DNA of 64,000 bases, taken from positions 4,960,001 to 5,024,000 of the forward strand of contig NZ_CP014504.1 in the NCBI RefSeq assembly GCF_001590605.1, in the 5' to 3' direction. This document shows positions 50,363 through 59,140 of this stretch, piece after piece (position 1 is the stretch's first letter; each line of letters begins with the position of its first letter). The stretch is from Pedobacter cryoconitis (GTDB taxonomy: Bacteria; Bacteroidota; Bacteroidia; Sphingobacteriales; Sphingobacteriaceae). The translations under genes and the position numbers were made by a program. The notes under the pieces are model-generated. The model had not been told where the DNA came from, ran no database searches, and saw only the letters and a list, made by a program, of their open reading frames with translations.

Positions 50363-50704
50363 ATGGGTAAACTAGTAGAAGAATTTAATGACTACCGTTC
50401 AAAGATGAACGATAGAATCATGGAAACTGCCAACACAAACATTAAGCGTTTCTTTGCACTGGATACCACAACCTACGCTGCCGGAGCACTGGATGTGAAA
50501 AGTAAAGAAATGATGGGTTTAGTGGCTTCCATGGTTTTGCGCTGTGATGACTGTATCAAGTATCATTTAGAAAAATGCTTTGATGCAGGTGTGAATGATG
50601 CAGAAATTAATGAAGTATTTATGATCGCTAATTTGGTTGGCGGTTCTATTGTTATCCCGCATTATCGCCGGGCGGTAGAGTATTGGGATGAATTAAGCAT
50701 GTAA
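50363..50704 (+). CDS. Carboxymuconolactone decarboxylase-family (AhpD-like) protein
   Basis: A 113-residue single-domain CMD protein with an AhpD-type redox site: Glu49, Cys61, Cys64, His68 (RCDDCIKYH). It should be a hydroperoxidase or thiol-redox helper. It is a second copy of this site type in the window (compare 305-889) but a much shorter protein. The neighbours are DNA-repair genes. The physiological reductant is unknown. Confidence 0.86.
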   Translation: MGKLVEEFNDYRSKMNDRIMETANTNIKRFFALDTTTYAAGALDVKSKEMMGLVASMVLRCDDCIKYHLEKCFDAGVNDAEINEVFMIANLVGGSIVIPHYRRAVEYWDELSM

Positions 50705-50711
50705 TCAGCAC

Positions 50712-51275
50712 ATGAGCACAGAAGTGAAAAGATGTGGCTGGTGTGGAACAGACCCTTTGTATATAAAATATCATGATGAAGAATGGGGTAAGCCTGTTTA
50801 CGATGATCAGGTTTTATTTGAATTCCTGATCCTGGAAGGAGCGCAGGCTGGTTTAAGCTGGATTACAATTCTGCGCAGACGCGAAGGCTATCGTGCGGCA
50901 TTTGCTGACTTCGATGTACAAAAGGTTGCGGCTTTTACACAGGCCGATGCAGAGCGGTTAATGAATGATACTGGAATCATCAGAAATAAGCTTAAAGTCA
51001 ATTCTGCCATTAAAAATGCACAGCTATTTATAACAATACAAAAAGAGTTTGGTTCTTTCTCCAACTATATCCTGGGATTTTTGCCAGACCATAAACCTGT
51101 TGTCAATCATTTCAAATCTCTGGGAGAGGTTCCGGCAAGAACAGAAATATCTGACGCGATTAGCAGTGATATGAAAAAACGGGGTTTCAAGTTTTTCGGA
51201 ACAACGATTTGTTATGCGCATATGCAGGCTACAGGAATGGTTAACGATCATATTGAGGGCTGTATTGCACGCTAA
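50712..51275 (+). CDS. tag: DNA-3-methyladenine glycosylase I
   Basis: A 187-residue Tag. Its N-terminus RCGWCGTDPLYIKYHDEEWGKPVYDD holds one zinc Cys and the first histidine, and the end (YAHMQATGMVNDHIEGC) supplies the other ligands of the zinc snap. The helix-hairpin region WITILRRREGYRAAFADFDV fits. It excises 3-methyladenine from alkylated DNA. Only 7 bp separate it from the CMD gene, and the next gene begins right after its stop, so the three are probably cotranscribed. Confidence 0.94.
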   Translation: MSTEVKRCGWCGTDPLYIKYHDEEWGKPVYDDQVLFEFLILEGAQAGLSWITILRRREGYRAAFADFDVQKVAAFTQADAERLMNDTGIIRNKLKVNSAIKNAQLFITIQKEFGSFSNYILGFLPDHKPVVNHFKSLGEVPARTEISDAISSDMKKRGFKFFGTTICYAHMQATGMVNDHIEGCIAR

Positions 51276-51971
51276 ATGCTGGGGCTCGTTGATGATTTAA
51301 CAAATTACCTGAAGCGTCCCTACCTGGTCAGAATCCCTGAAAAGGTGGATAAGCCTTTTAATTTATTACTGAAACTGGCTTTCATCTGTATTGTAATGGG
51401 CATTGGCTGCGGGATGTTTACAGGAATGTTAATTGGGCTGAAACTGATCCCTGATCCTGGGCCATCTGTAATGGACCATAAAAAAATGTCAAAGATTTTG
51501 CTCTTTATAATGGCTGTAGTTTGGGCACCATTATCCGAAGAACTTCTTTTCAGGGCGCAGTTAAGACGTTTTACGGCCAGTATTGCTTTTATTGCCTTGA
51601 GTTGTGGAGCATTTTTAAGTGCGCTCATTCAAACAGATTGGGCCTATCTGGTCAGCCCTATTATTTTTATCATTTTATATTTTGTTTACCGTTACAACCT
51701 GGCCCGGAGTATCACTTTAAAGTTTGAATTCTGGAAGCGGATTTTCCCATGGCATTTTCACCTGACCGCGATTTGTTTTTCGCTGGTACACCTCAGTAAT
51801 TATGAAAAGGGGATCGGCTTATTACCTTTAGGGATATTGTATACTTTACCTCAGTTAGCTGTTGGGCTTGTTTTGGGTTATACCCGGATGAATTACGGCC
51901 TTAAATATTCCTTTGCACTTCATGCAATGTATAATTTCTTTCCTGTACTTTTATTTCTGTCCAAATACTAA
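51276..51971 (+). CDS. CPBP-family intramembrane metalloprotease
   Basis: A 231-residue membrane protein with six to eight helices. The CPBP/Abi motif EExxxR is present as SEELLFR (Glu88, Glu89, Arg93) and the second motif as FSLVHLSNY with the conserved His. Members cleave within membranes, like CAAX-prenyl proteases or bacteriocin-immunity proteins; the substrate is unknown. It starts on the base after the tag stop (stop TAA then ATG), so it is in the same transcription unit. Confidence 0.88.
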   Translation: MLGLVDDLTNYLKRPYLVRIPEKVDKPFNLLLKLAFICIVMGIGCGMFTGMLIGLKLIPDPGPSVMDHKKMSKILLFIMAVVWAPLSEELLFRAQLRRFTASIAFIALSCGAFLSALIQTDWAYLVSPIIFIILYFVYRYNLARSITLKFEFWKRIFPWHFHLTAICFSLVHLSNYEKGIGLLPLGILYTLPQLAVGLVLGYTRMNYGLKYSFALHAMYNFFPVLLFLSKY

Positions 51972-52008
51972 AAATAATCGCAAATTAGGTTAGCTCATGT
52001 TCAGATGT

Positions 52009-52016
52009 TAACTTTG
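52009..52016 (+). promoter_or_regulatory. -7 element of polA
   Basis: TAACTTTG fits TAnnTTTG. It lies 63 bp upstream of the polA ATG, giving a leader of about 55 nt. Confidence 0.45.
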
Positions 52017-52078
52017 GGCAGATAACCTGTAGCGTAGCTGACAGCGTTCAATATTGATAAAAATATAAATATATACTA

Positions 52079-54892
52079 ATGAAGAAACTTTTCCTGCTTG
52101 ACGGTATGGCGTTGATCTACAGAGCGCATTTTGCATTAAGTAAAAGCCCTAGATTTACCTCTACCGGTATCAACACCTCCGCAGTAATGGGCTTTGCCAA
52201 TACTTTAATGGAAGTCCTTAAAAAGGAAAAACCAAGTCATATTGCAGTAGTTTTTGATACAGATGCACCTACAGAAAGACATACTGATTTTGTTGCTTAC
52301 AAGGCACATCGCGAAAGCATGCCAGAAGATTTATCTGCAGCTTTACCTTATATCTTTAAATTGATTGAAGGCTTTAACATCCCTGTGATTACAAAGGATG
52401 GTTTTGAAGCAGATGATATTATAGGAACATTGGCTAAAGAAGCCGAAAAAGCAGGATTTACAGTTTTCTGTATGACGCCTGATAAAGATTTTGCACAGTT
52501 GGTTTCTGATCATATATTTATTTACAAACCAGCCAGAATGGGCAATGACATGGAGATCATCGGTGTTCCTGAAGTCCTTGCGAAATGGGAAATAGAAAAT
52601 GTATTACAGGTCATTGATATTCTTGGTTTATGGGGAGATGCTGTCGATAATATTCCTGGAATACCGGGAATAGGGGAGAAAACTGCAAAACTGCTGATTA
52701 AACAATATGGTTCTATGGAGAACATTATTGCCAATGCAGAACAGTTGAAGGGTAAACAGCGTGAAAACGTAATTGCATTTGCTGATCAGGGGATGATCTC
52801 TAAAAAATTAGCGACTATTATTCTGAATGTTCCTGTTGAGTTTGATGAACAATCTTTATTGTTAGAAGAACCAAGCCGGGAATTATTAGAGCCTCTTTTT
52901 GCGGAATTAGAGTTCCGTACTTTAGGTAAAAGAGTATTCGGAGACGGTTTCAGTATCGGGGACGCGAAAGCAAACGTATCACAGCAAACTGATTTATTCG
53001 GTAATTCGGTAGATGAACCAGTTAGTAAAACCAAAACCTTTGAACAATTACCTAATTTATTTGAGCAGCCTCCGGTAGGAAAAACGATTGCAGATACTAA
53101 ACCTGATTATCAGCTGGTAGATACCGCAGAGAAAAGAAAAGTATTAATTGATTTACTGCTTCAGCAGGAAAGTGTCTCATTTGATACGGAAACGACCGGC
53201 ATAGATGCGAACAGAGCAGAACTTGTTGGGCTTTCTTTCTGTATTGAGGTTGGAAAGGCATGGTATATTCCTGTTTCGGCAGATCAGGCAGAAGCGCAAG
53301 CAGTTGTTGATGAATTCAGACCGGTATTGGAAAATGAGAAAATAGGGAAGACCGGCCAGAACATTAAATATGATATTTTAGTGCTTAAATGGTATGGCGT
53401 AGATATCAAAGGAAAATTATTTGATACCATGCTGGCACATTACCTGATAGATCCTGATACACGTCACAATATGGATGTGCTTTCAGAAAACTACCTGGGT
53501 TACACACCAATCTCTATTACTACGCTGATTGGCCCGAAAGGAAAAAACCAGGGAACGATGAGAGATGTGCCTGTAGAAAGTGTAGTAGATTACGCAGCAG
53601 AAGATGCTGACGTTACTTTACAGCTTGCCCACGTTTTCAAGCCAATATTGAAAGATCTGAATGCAGAAGAACTAATCACCAATATCGAAAACCCACTGGT
53701 TTATGTCCTTGCGGATATGGAAAAAGAAGGGGTTAGAATTGATATGGAAACTTTGATCAGCTATTCTAAAGAGCTGGAAGTTGATATCCGCAGGTTTGAG
53801 CAAAGTGTTTATGATAAAGCGGGTGTAGTATTCAACCTGGCTTCTCCAAAACAATTGGGAGAAGTTCTTTTTGATAAACTGAAGCTGGATCCTAAAGCAA
53901 AAAAGACAAAAACAGGTCAATATCAAACCGGAGAAGATGTTTTATCCGCGCTGGCGCATAAAAGTGATATTGTAAAAGATATTCTTGATTTCCGTCAGCT
54001 GCAAAAGTTAAAATCGACTTATGTGGACGCACTTCCTTTATTGGTTAACCCCAAAACAGGCCGTGTACATACCAGTTATAACCAAGCTGTGGCGGCTACA
54101 GGAAGATTAAGTTCAAATAACCCTAATCTTCAGAACATTCCTATCCGTACAGAGCGTGGCAGGGAAGTCCGTAAGGCATTTATTGCAAGAGATACAGATC
54201 ATGTACTGCTTTCGGCAGATTATTCGCAGATAGAGCTTCGTATCATTGCTGATATCAGTAAAGAAGAAAACATGCTGGATGCTTTTAGCAAAGGAATTGA
54301 TATTCACACGGCAACAGCGGCCAAGGTTTACGGAATTACTATTGAGGAAGTTGATTCTACGCAGCGCCGGAACGCGAAAGCAGTAAATTTCGGTATTATT
54401 TACGGACAGTCGGCTTTTGGTTTGTCTCAGAATCTGGGTATACCGAGAAAAGAAGCTGCGGAGATGATCGAGCAGTACTTTGCACAGTATCCTGGTATCA
54501 AAAGATATATGACGGATACCATGAACTTTGCGCGTGAAAATGGCTTTGTGGAAACGATGATGGGTAGAAGAAGATATTTAAGAGATATCAATTCGGCTAA
54601 TCAGACTGTTCGTGGTTTTGCAGAACGAAATGCAATTAATGCACCAATACAGGGATCAGCCGCTGATATGATCAAGATTGCAATGATTCATATTCATCAG
54701 GATATTAAAGATCAGAAGCTACAGTCTAAAATGACCATGCAAGTGCATGATGAGCTGGTGTTTGATGTGTTGAAATCTGAAGTTGATGCGATGAAGAAAA
54801 TTATCACGCACCGGATGAAGACTGCCATCAAAACAACTGTACCTATCGAAATCGAAATCGGAGAAGGAAATACCTGGCTGGAAGCACACTAA
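52079..54892 (+). CDS. polA: DNA polymerase I
   Basis: A 937-residue, three-domain Pol I. The N-terminal 5'-nuclease contains DGMALIYRAHFAL and the DADD-like FEADDIIG. A proofreading 3'-5' exonuclease has its DxE motif intact (VSFDTETTGID). The polymerase domain has motif A LLSADYSQIELRIIA, motif B RRNAKAVNFGIIYG and motif C MQVHDELVFDV. It fills gaps in excision repair and removes Okazaki primers. It has its own promoter, but follows alkylation-repair genes on the same strand, and ends at a strong terminator. Confidence 0.97.
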   Translation: MKKLFLLDGMALIYRAHFALSKSPRFTSTGINTSAVMGFANTLMEVLKKEKPSHIAVVFDTDAPTERHTDFVAYKAHRESMPEDLSAALPYIFKLIEGFNIPVITKDGFEADDIIGTLAKEAEKAGFTVFCMTPDKDFAQLVSDHIFIYKPARMGNDMEIIGVPEVLAKWEIENVLQVIDILGLWGDAVDNIPGIPGIGEKTAKLLIKQYGSMENIIANAEQLKGKQRENVIAFADQGMISKKLATIILNVPVEFDEQSLLLEEPSRELLEPLFAELEFRTLGKRVFGDGFSIGDAKANVSQQTDLFGNSVDEPVSKTKTFEQLPNLFEQPPVGKTIADTKPDYQLVDTAEKRKVLIDLLLQQESVSFDTETTGIDANRAELVGLSFCIEVGKAWYIPVSADQAEAQAVVDEFRPVLENEKIGKTGQNIKYDILVLKWYGVDIKGKLFDTMLAHYLIDPDTRHNMDVLSENYLGYTPISITTLIGPKGKNQGTMRDVPVESVVDYAAEDADVTLQLAHVFKPILKDLNAEELITNIENPLVYVLADMEKEGVRIDMETLISYSKELEVDIRRFEQSVYDKAGVVFNLASPKQLGEVLFDKLKLDPKAKKTKTGQYQTGEDVLSALAHKSDIVKDILDFRQLQKLKSTYVDALPLLVNPKTGRVHTSYNQAVAATGRLSSNNPNLQNIPIRTERGREVRKAFIARDTDHVLLSADYSQIELRIIADISKEENMLDAFSKGIDIHTATAAKVYGITIEEVDSTQRRNAKAVNFGIIYGQSAFGLSQNLGIPRKEAAEMIEQYFAQYPGIKRYMTDTMNFARENGFVETMMGRRRYLRDINSANQTVRGFAERNAINAPIQGSAADMIKIAMIHIHQDIKDQKLQSKMTMQVHDELVFDVLKSEVDAMKKIITHRMKTAIKTTVPIEIEIGEGNTWLEAH

Positions 54893-54910
54893 GAAGGATT
54901 TTTTACTATA

Positions 54911-54954
54911 AAAAACCCGGCATCCTGTTTCTCAAAACAGGGTGCCGGGTTTTT
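54911..54954. terminator. Terminator after polA
   Basis: 20-nt arms (54911-54930 and 54935-54954) pair around a 4-nt loop with a single G-T wobble, and the right arm ends in a T run. It separates polA from the convergent UPF0173 gene. Confidence 0.9.
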
Positions 54955-54991
54955 CTTTGGTAGGTATTGACGCTGCGGTCAATAACCTGTC

Positions 54992-55669
54992 TTAAAGTTG
55001 AATTGTTTCCCCTATTTCCGGTAACAATAACACTTTGCCTTCTCTCTCAAATTTCTCAACTGCATCCTTCGTATCAATCTCAATGGCAGGGAATGTGTTA
55101 TAATGAACACCGATCACCTTGCTGCAATTAATGTACTTAGTTGCAATTAAAGCGTCATCCACATCCATCGTGTAGTTACCACCAATTGGCAGGATCGCAT
55201 AATCTAAACTATACAATTCAGCAAGAATCTTCATGTCAAGATTCAGCGAAGTATCACCTGCATAATAGATCGTTTTTCCTCCGGTTTCCAGTACGAATCC
55301 TGCAGGATTTCCGCCATAGCTACCATCAGGCATTGAACTTGAATGTGTTGCCCAAACCATGCGTACTTTTCCGAAGTCAAATTTCGCAGAGCCATAGTTC
55401 ATTTGGTGGATATTAGTCAGGCCTTGTTTTTCTGCCCATGCAGCAACTTCAGGCATGGCAATAATTACCGCACCAGTTTGTTTCCCTAAAAGAGCAAGAT
55501 CGGCCACATGGTCACCATGTCCATGACTTACCAGGATATAATCTGCCTCTATCTTTGAAATATCTACAGCTGAGGCAAGTGCATTATGTGTAATAAATGG
55601 ATCAAATAGAAACTTCTTTCCATCAGCTTCTAAAAGGAAGCAGGATTGTCCGTAATAAGTGTATTTCAT
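54992..55669 (-). CDS. UPF0173 metal-dependent hydrolase (MBL fold)
   Basis: A 225-residue metallo-beta-lactamase-fold protein with the metal motif SHGHGDHVAD (HxHxDH) and FLFDPFITHN near the N-terminus, then YYAGDTSLNLDMK and GVHYNTFPAIE, all typical of the UPF0173 (UlaG-like) group. The substrate is unknown. It is downstream of the ybaB gene with 18 bp between and shares its promoter. Confidence 0.92.
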   Translation of the reverse strand: MKYTYYGQSCFLLEADGKKFLFDPFITHNALASAVDISKIEADYILVSHGHGDHVADLALLGKQTGAVIIAMPEVAAWAEKQGLTNIHQMNYGSAKFDFGKVRMVWATHSSSMPDGSYGGNPAGFVLETGGKTIYYAGDTSLNLDMKILAELYSLDYAILPIGGNYTMDVDDALIATKYINCSKVIGVHYNTFPAIEIDTKDAVEKFEREGKVLLLPEIGETIQL

Positions 55670-55687
55670 CTTTATTTGTATTTAATA

Positions 55688-55993
55688 TTATTGACCGAAC
55701 ATTCCGCCTAAACCACCAAGCATATCCTGGGTAGCCGCTTGCATTTCGGTCGCATTAACAGTTTCAGCTTGTTGCAGCACTTTATTGATGGCCGTTAATA
55801 GTAGTTCTTCAATTTCTTCTTTGTCAGCTTGTTTAAAGAATTCTTCATCGATTTCTATCGCTGTGATTGTTTTATTTGCTGTTGAAGTAACTTTAATTGC
55901 ACCACTTTCAACTTCTGCATGAACGTAAACAGTGTCTAAACGTTTTTTTATTTCTTCAGCCATTTGCTGAGCAGCCATTAATTTATCGAACAT
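55688..55993 (-). CDS. YbaB/EbfC nucleoid-associated protein
   Basis: A 101-residue YbaB-type protein: KKRLDTVYVHAEVESGAIKVTSTANKTITAIEIDEEFFKQADKEEIEELLLTAINKVLQQAE then a Gly-rich tail GGLGGMFGQ. EbfC-type proteins form DNA-binding homodimers. It is on the minus strand, 18 bp before the UPF0173 gene, and is preceded by a -7 element at 56017-56024. Confidence 0.9.
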   Translation of the reverse strand: MFDKLMAAQQMAEEIKKRLDTVYVHAEVESGAIKVTSTANKTITAIEIDEEFFKQADKEEIEELLLTAINKVLQQAETVNATEMQAATQDMLGGLGGMFGQ

Positions 55994-56016
55994 AATTATC
56001 TTGTTTTATGAAAGAA

Positions 56017-56024
56017 CAAAATTA
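56017..56024 (-). promoter_or_regulatory. -7 element of ybaB
   Basis: The minus-strand TAATTTTG fits TAnnTTTG and lies 24 bp before the ATG at 55993. Confidence 0.45.
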
Positions 56025-56090
56025 AGACAAATTGGTTTAGAAACAGCTTAAAAATAGAGCAAGGCATAACTATTGCTTTAAGGAGATTAT

Positions 56091-56298
56091 ATGGCACAAC
56101 CTATTGGGATACTTTCGAAAATCAAGATTTCAGAAGAGAATTTGCATCTGGCTACTAAAGAGAGTCCCATTGAGCTTTTTTATGGTTATTTATAATTTTA
56201 ATCCTTTAGAACAACCAAAGATTGAAAGGATAAATACTATAGATGAATTTATAGTGCAAGCAGGCAAGCTGCTTGCTGAAATGGAATTAAGGGGTTAA
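56091..56298 (+). pseudogene. Small gene split by a frameshift at a T6 run
   Basis: An ATG at 56091, with a strong Shine-Dalgarno AAGGAG (56080-56085) 5 nt away, opens 34 codons (MAQPIGILSKIKISEENLHL...) and stops at 56195. A second frame (from 56182) overlaps by 14 nt and runs to 56298 (NFNPLEQPKIERINTIDEFI...). Removing one T from the T6 run (56175-56180) joins them into one protein of about 68 residues. I do not recognise the family. It could be a pseudogene, a sequencing error or a +1 frameshift. It ends within the namA gene's last bases (4-nt overlap, opposite strand). Confidence 0.5.
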
Positions 56299-57371
56299 CT
56301 CTTTTTTCTTGGTTTAGCACGTACATATTGATCAGGCCATTTGATTTCATCATCCAATTCAAAAGCAGCATGTAGTGGGAAATAAGCATCTCTTAAGAGT
56401 TCTCTCGCTAAAAGAATCAGGTCAGCTTTTCCTTCCTGCAGGATTTCTTCTGCCTGTTTTGCTTCGGTAATCAGACCAACTGCACCAGTTAATATGCCTG
56501 TTTCTTTTCGGATTGAATCCGAAAACTGTACCTGATAGCCAGGGAAGAGCGGGATTTCCTGATAGTGGATATTTCCGCCCGATGAACAGTCAATCAGATC
56601 TACGTCTTTTGTTTTCAGTATAGCAGACAGTTGAATTGAATCTTCAGGAGACCAGCCTTTTTCGGCCCAGTCAGTGGCAGAAATACGAACAAATAAGGGC
56701 TTTTCAGTCGTCCATACCTCACGCACAATATCCACAACCTCTATTAAAAGACGAATTCTGTTTTCAAAACTTCCGCCATATTCATCGGTACGTGTATTGC
56801 TAAGCGGAGAGAAAAACTGATGAAAGAGATAACCATGGGCTGCATGGATTTCTATAACCTGATAACCAGCTTCTATACTCCTTAAAGTTGCCGCTTTAAA
56901 ATCAGCTTTTATCTTTTCAATATCACTACCAGTTAAAGCGACAGGAGGTTCGTCCTGGTCATGAAAAGGGATTGCACTGGGTGCAACAGTTTTCCAGCCC
57001 CCGTCTTTCTCCAGGATTTGCTTACCACCATTCCATGGAACATCAAAACTTGCTTTTCTGCCAGCATGTGCCAACTGGATACCAGCTACAGAGCCTTGTT
57101 GATGAATAAAAGAAGTGATGCGTTTCAATACTGGAACATGGCCATCAGACCAGATTCCCAAATCACCTGGTGAAATTCTTCCGATCGGAGAAACAGCAGT
57201 CGCTTCCTGAATGATCAAAGCAGCTCCGCCAACTGCACGGCTGCCTAAATGGACTAAATGCCAATCGTTAGCATAACCATCTTCTGCGGAATACTGGCAC
57301 ATTGGGGACACGACAATCCTGTTTTTCAGGGTGATGTTTTTTATAGTTAAGGGAGATAGTAAAATTGACAT
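56295..57371 (-). CDS. namA: NADPH dehydrogenase / old yellow enzyme (YqjM type)
   Basis: A 358-residue FMN-dependent ene-reductase of the thermophilic-like OYE group (YqjM/NamA). Recognisable segments are IVVSPMCQYSAEDGYANDWHLVHLGSRAVGG, IQLAHAGRKAS, IEIHAAHGYLFHQFFSPLSNTRTDEYGGSFENR and the C-terminal KADLILLARELLRDAYFP. It reduces activated C=C bonds (quinones, enones, nitro compounds). A dyad at 57406-57437 lies upstream. It is expressed alone on the minus strand. Confidence 0.92.
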   Translation of the reverse strand: MSILLSPLTIKNITLKNRIVVSPMCQYSAEDGYANDWHLVHLGSRAVGGAALIIQEATAVSPIGRISPGDLGIWSDGHVPVLKRITSFIHQQGSVAGIQLAHAGRKASFDVPWNGGKQILEKDGGWKTVAPSAIPFHDQDEPPVALTGSDIEKIKADFKAATLRSIEAGYQVIEIHAAHGYLFHQFFSPLSNTRTDEYGGSFENRIRLLIEVVDIVREVWTTEKPLFVRISATDWAEKGWSPEDSIQLSAILKTKDVDLIDCSSGGNIHYQEIPLFPGYQVQFSDSIRKETGILTGAVGLITEAKQAEEILQEGKADLILLARELLRDAYFPLHAAFELDDEIKWPDQYVRAKPRKKS

Positions 57372-57405
57372 TGATGTATGTATTTATTAGCAAATAAACG
57401 ATCAC

Positions 57406-57437
57406 TGTGTCAATTTGTTAGTTTGGAAATTGACACA
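57406..57437. promoter_or_regulatory. 11-bp inverted repeat upstream of namA
   Basis: The arms TGTGTCAATTT (57406-57416) and AAATTGACACA (57427-57437) are perfectly complementary with a 10-bp spacer. The dyad is 35 bp upstream of the namA start, a typical operator distance for HxlR/MarR/TetR regulators of ene-reductases. No regulator gene is next to it. Confidence 0.7.
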
Positions 57438-57495
57438 ATTAAAGATATGACAGAAAATCGATAATGAACATACGGATAGCGGACTATCTTCAATA

Positions 57496-58644
57496 TCATT
57501 TCATCAATTCGGCATTAAATTTTACAAATAGCTTAAATAAGTCGGCAAATTCAGTTAGGGGCAAGGTTGCGGGAATGTCATCCACATCGTGATAGGCACT
57601 TATTCCACCCTGAGTGTATATAAAGAACGCTGGGACACCTTTTTCGGTGAAGAAGTAATGATCACTGTTGGCCGCTTTATTCCGTGGCGTAATTTTGCTG
57701 AGGTAATGCTGCTGATTGTTGATTTTATTCAGCAAGGCGAATTGTTTCGGAAGGATAGTTGCATTGACTACAGTAACCCCTTTTTCTCCGGTTCCAACCA
57801 TATCCACGTTGATCAGGAATTTGATGCTGGAGAGCGGGATAGGTGGGAAAGTGGTAAAATAAGAGGAGCCTTTAAGTCCGGGTTCTTCACCAGCAAAACA
57901 AACGAAAGCTATAGTATAAGGAGCAGGGTTTTTAGCATAATACCTGGCTAGATTTAATAAAAGGGCTATTCCGCTCGCATTGTCATTGGCTCCCGGAAAA
58001 AATGTGTGCTCTCCCATGCCACCTAAATGATCATAATGAGCGGTTAGCATCAATATAGAATCGGGATGCTGTGTCCCTTTAACCACGCCACAAATATTGC
58101 TGGTTATAAATTCCGGGATAACTTCGTTGTCAATGTCCACGGTAATGGAGTCTGGTTTGGTAGTTAGTGCTTTTTTATTGATTTCGATAACGGTATAGTC
58201 ATTCGCTTTTTGTGCAACACTCCAGGTGAGCTTGTCTTTGAGTACAACGAACATCCGTTGTGCGCGGTTCCTGTAAATGCTGTCTTTTTGTTCCAGCTTC
58301 ATACTGCCATGTATACCCTGACTTGAAGGTTCAATAATGAAATCCTTACCTGGGATCAGCTTTTTTCCATTGATTGCGACGTCCATTTTTCCCGGAAAAG
58401 TATTCACAGGGTAAGAAAAGTTCTGTCTGTAATCATTTCCTTCCATGGGTTGCAGGCCAGCCTTTTTAAATTCATCACAAAGGTAAACTGCGGCCTTTGC
58501 CATTCCTTCTTTGGTGTAGCCTCGTCCCCAGAAATCGGGAGCAGCCATTTTGTTTATCGTTTTTCTGGCTGCGCGTAAATCCTGTGCAGAAGTTATTGAG
58601 GTAAATGTAAAGGATAATAAAAGAAGGAAAAGGAGTCTTTTCAT
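57496..58644 (-). CDS. Secreted M28-family zinc aminopeptidase
   Basis: A 382-residue precursor with a signal peptide (LLLLSFTFTSITSA|QD). An M28 catalytic domain has the metal ligands in MLTAHYDHLGG, PGANDNASGIALLLNLARYY, CFAGEEPGLKGSSYF (catalytic Glu pair) and FLINVDMVGTGEKG, ending with HYFFTEKGVPAFF. Exported, probably periplasmic, releasing N-terminal amino acids. Upstream of the catalytic region a PA-like insertion fits. It has no partner gene on its strand. Confidence 0.92.
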   Translation of the reverse strand: MKRLLFLLLLSFTFTSITSAQDLRAARKTINKMAAPDFWGRGYTKEGMAKAAVYLCDEFKKAGLQPMEGNDYRQNFSYPVNTFPGKMDVAINGKKLIPGKDFIIEPSSQGIHGSMKLEQKDSIYRNRAQRMFVVLKDKLTWSVAQKANDYTVIEINKKALTTKPDSITVDIDNEVIPEFITSNICGVVKGTQHPDSILMLTAHYDHLGGMGEHTFFPGANDNASGIALLLNLARYYAKNPAPYTIAFVCFAGEEPGLKGSSYFTTFPPIPLSSIKFLINVDMVGTGEKGVTVVNATILPKQFALLNKINNQQHYLSKITPRNKAANSDHYFFTEKGVPAFFIYTQGGISAYHDVDDIPATLPLTEFADLFKLFVKFNAELMK

Positions 58645-58857
58645 AAAAAGGGGATGTTAGCTTATGAGGATAAACGTACAAATAAATAAACATCTTGCAT
58701 TTTAGAGATACAATCTGAATTAAAAATAGATTTACAGGATTGTGATTGTGACTTTGTCTCTAACTTAGGGGATAAATTAGTTATCCTCCTGGTTTTTCGT
58801 AATTTCCGTTCCCTGAATTTAACAAAAATTTAATCTTAATGATCAACAGCTATCTCG

Positions 58858-58865
58858 TATTTTTG
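58858..58865 (+). promoter_or_regulatory. Candidate -7 element of the arginine operon
   Basis: TATTTTTG fits TAnnTTTG. If used, it gives a leader of about 340 nt before the first gene at 59210. No -33 TTTG was found. Confidence 0.35.
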
Positions 58866-58989
58866 AGTGTTGACTTCATGAGGTCCAAGGAGTTGATTAA
58901 ATGTAAAAAAATAAAAAACCTGTTGCACAACTCGAAATTTATTTAAACCTTTACATCATTAATATTTTAAAGCGGGAATTATACAGAAA

Positions 58990-59124
58990 ATGATCAAACA
59001 GATAATACATAAACTTTCAATCGTAACAGCAAAGAACATTGCTGCGAGAAGTTTATATATTGAACGTCTGGAGCCTGTCATTTATGTAACAACCAGCCGG
59101 CAAAATTATACACCCCGTATTTGA
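58990..59124 (+). CDS. Small leader ORF before the arginine operon
   Basis: A 44-codon open frame with ATG start, beginning MIKQIIHKLSIVTAKNIAAR and ending YTPRI. It contains four Arg codons (20, 26, 37, 43) and no known domain. Its stop lies in an inverted repeat (59121-59140) and the first arg gene starts 85 bp later. It may be a regulatory leader peptide, an unrelated small protein or not translated. Confidence is low because nothing but position and openness supports it. Confidence 0.35.
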   Translation: MIKQIIHKLSIVTAKNIAARSLYIERLEPVIYVTTSRQNYTPRI

Positions 59125-59140
59125 GTTAATTCTAACTCAA
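59121..59140. promoter_or_regulatory. Inverted repeat in the arginine-operon leader
   Basis: TTGAGTTA-ATTC-TAACTCAA is a perfect dyad with 8-bp arms. Its 18-20 bp scale is like an ArgR box (WNTGAATWWWWATTCANW), but the sequence differs. It could be an operator or an RNA hairpin at the end of the leader ORF. Confidence 0.5.

Noticed and set aside
58901..58906. ATGTAA start-stop element as a firm regulatory feature
   Set aside because: It is only suggestive in an A-rich leader and Bacteroidetes often ignore Shine-Dalgarno sites, so it is kept only as part of the leader observation.
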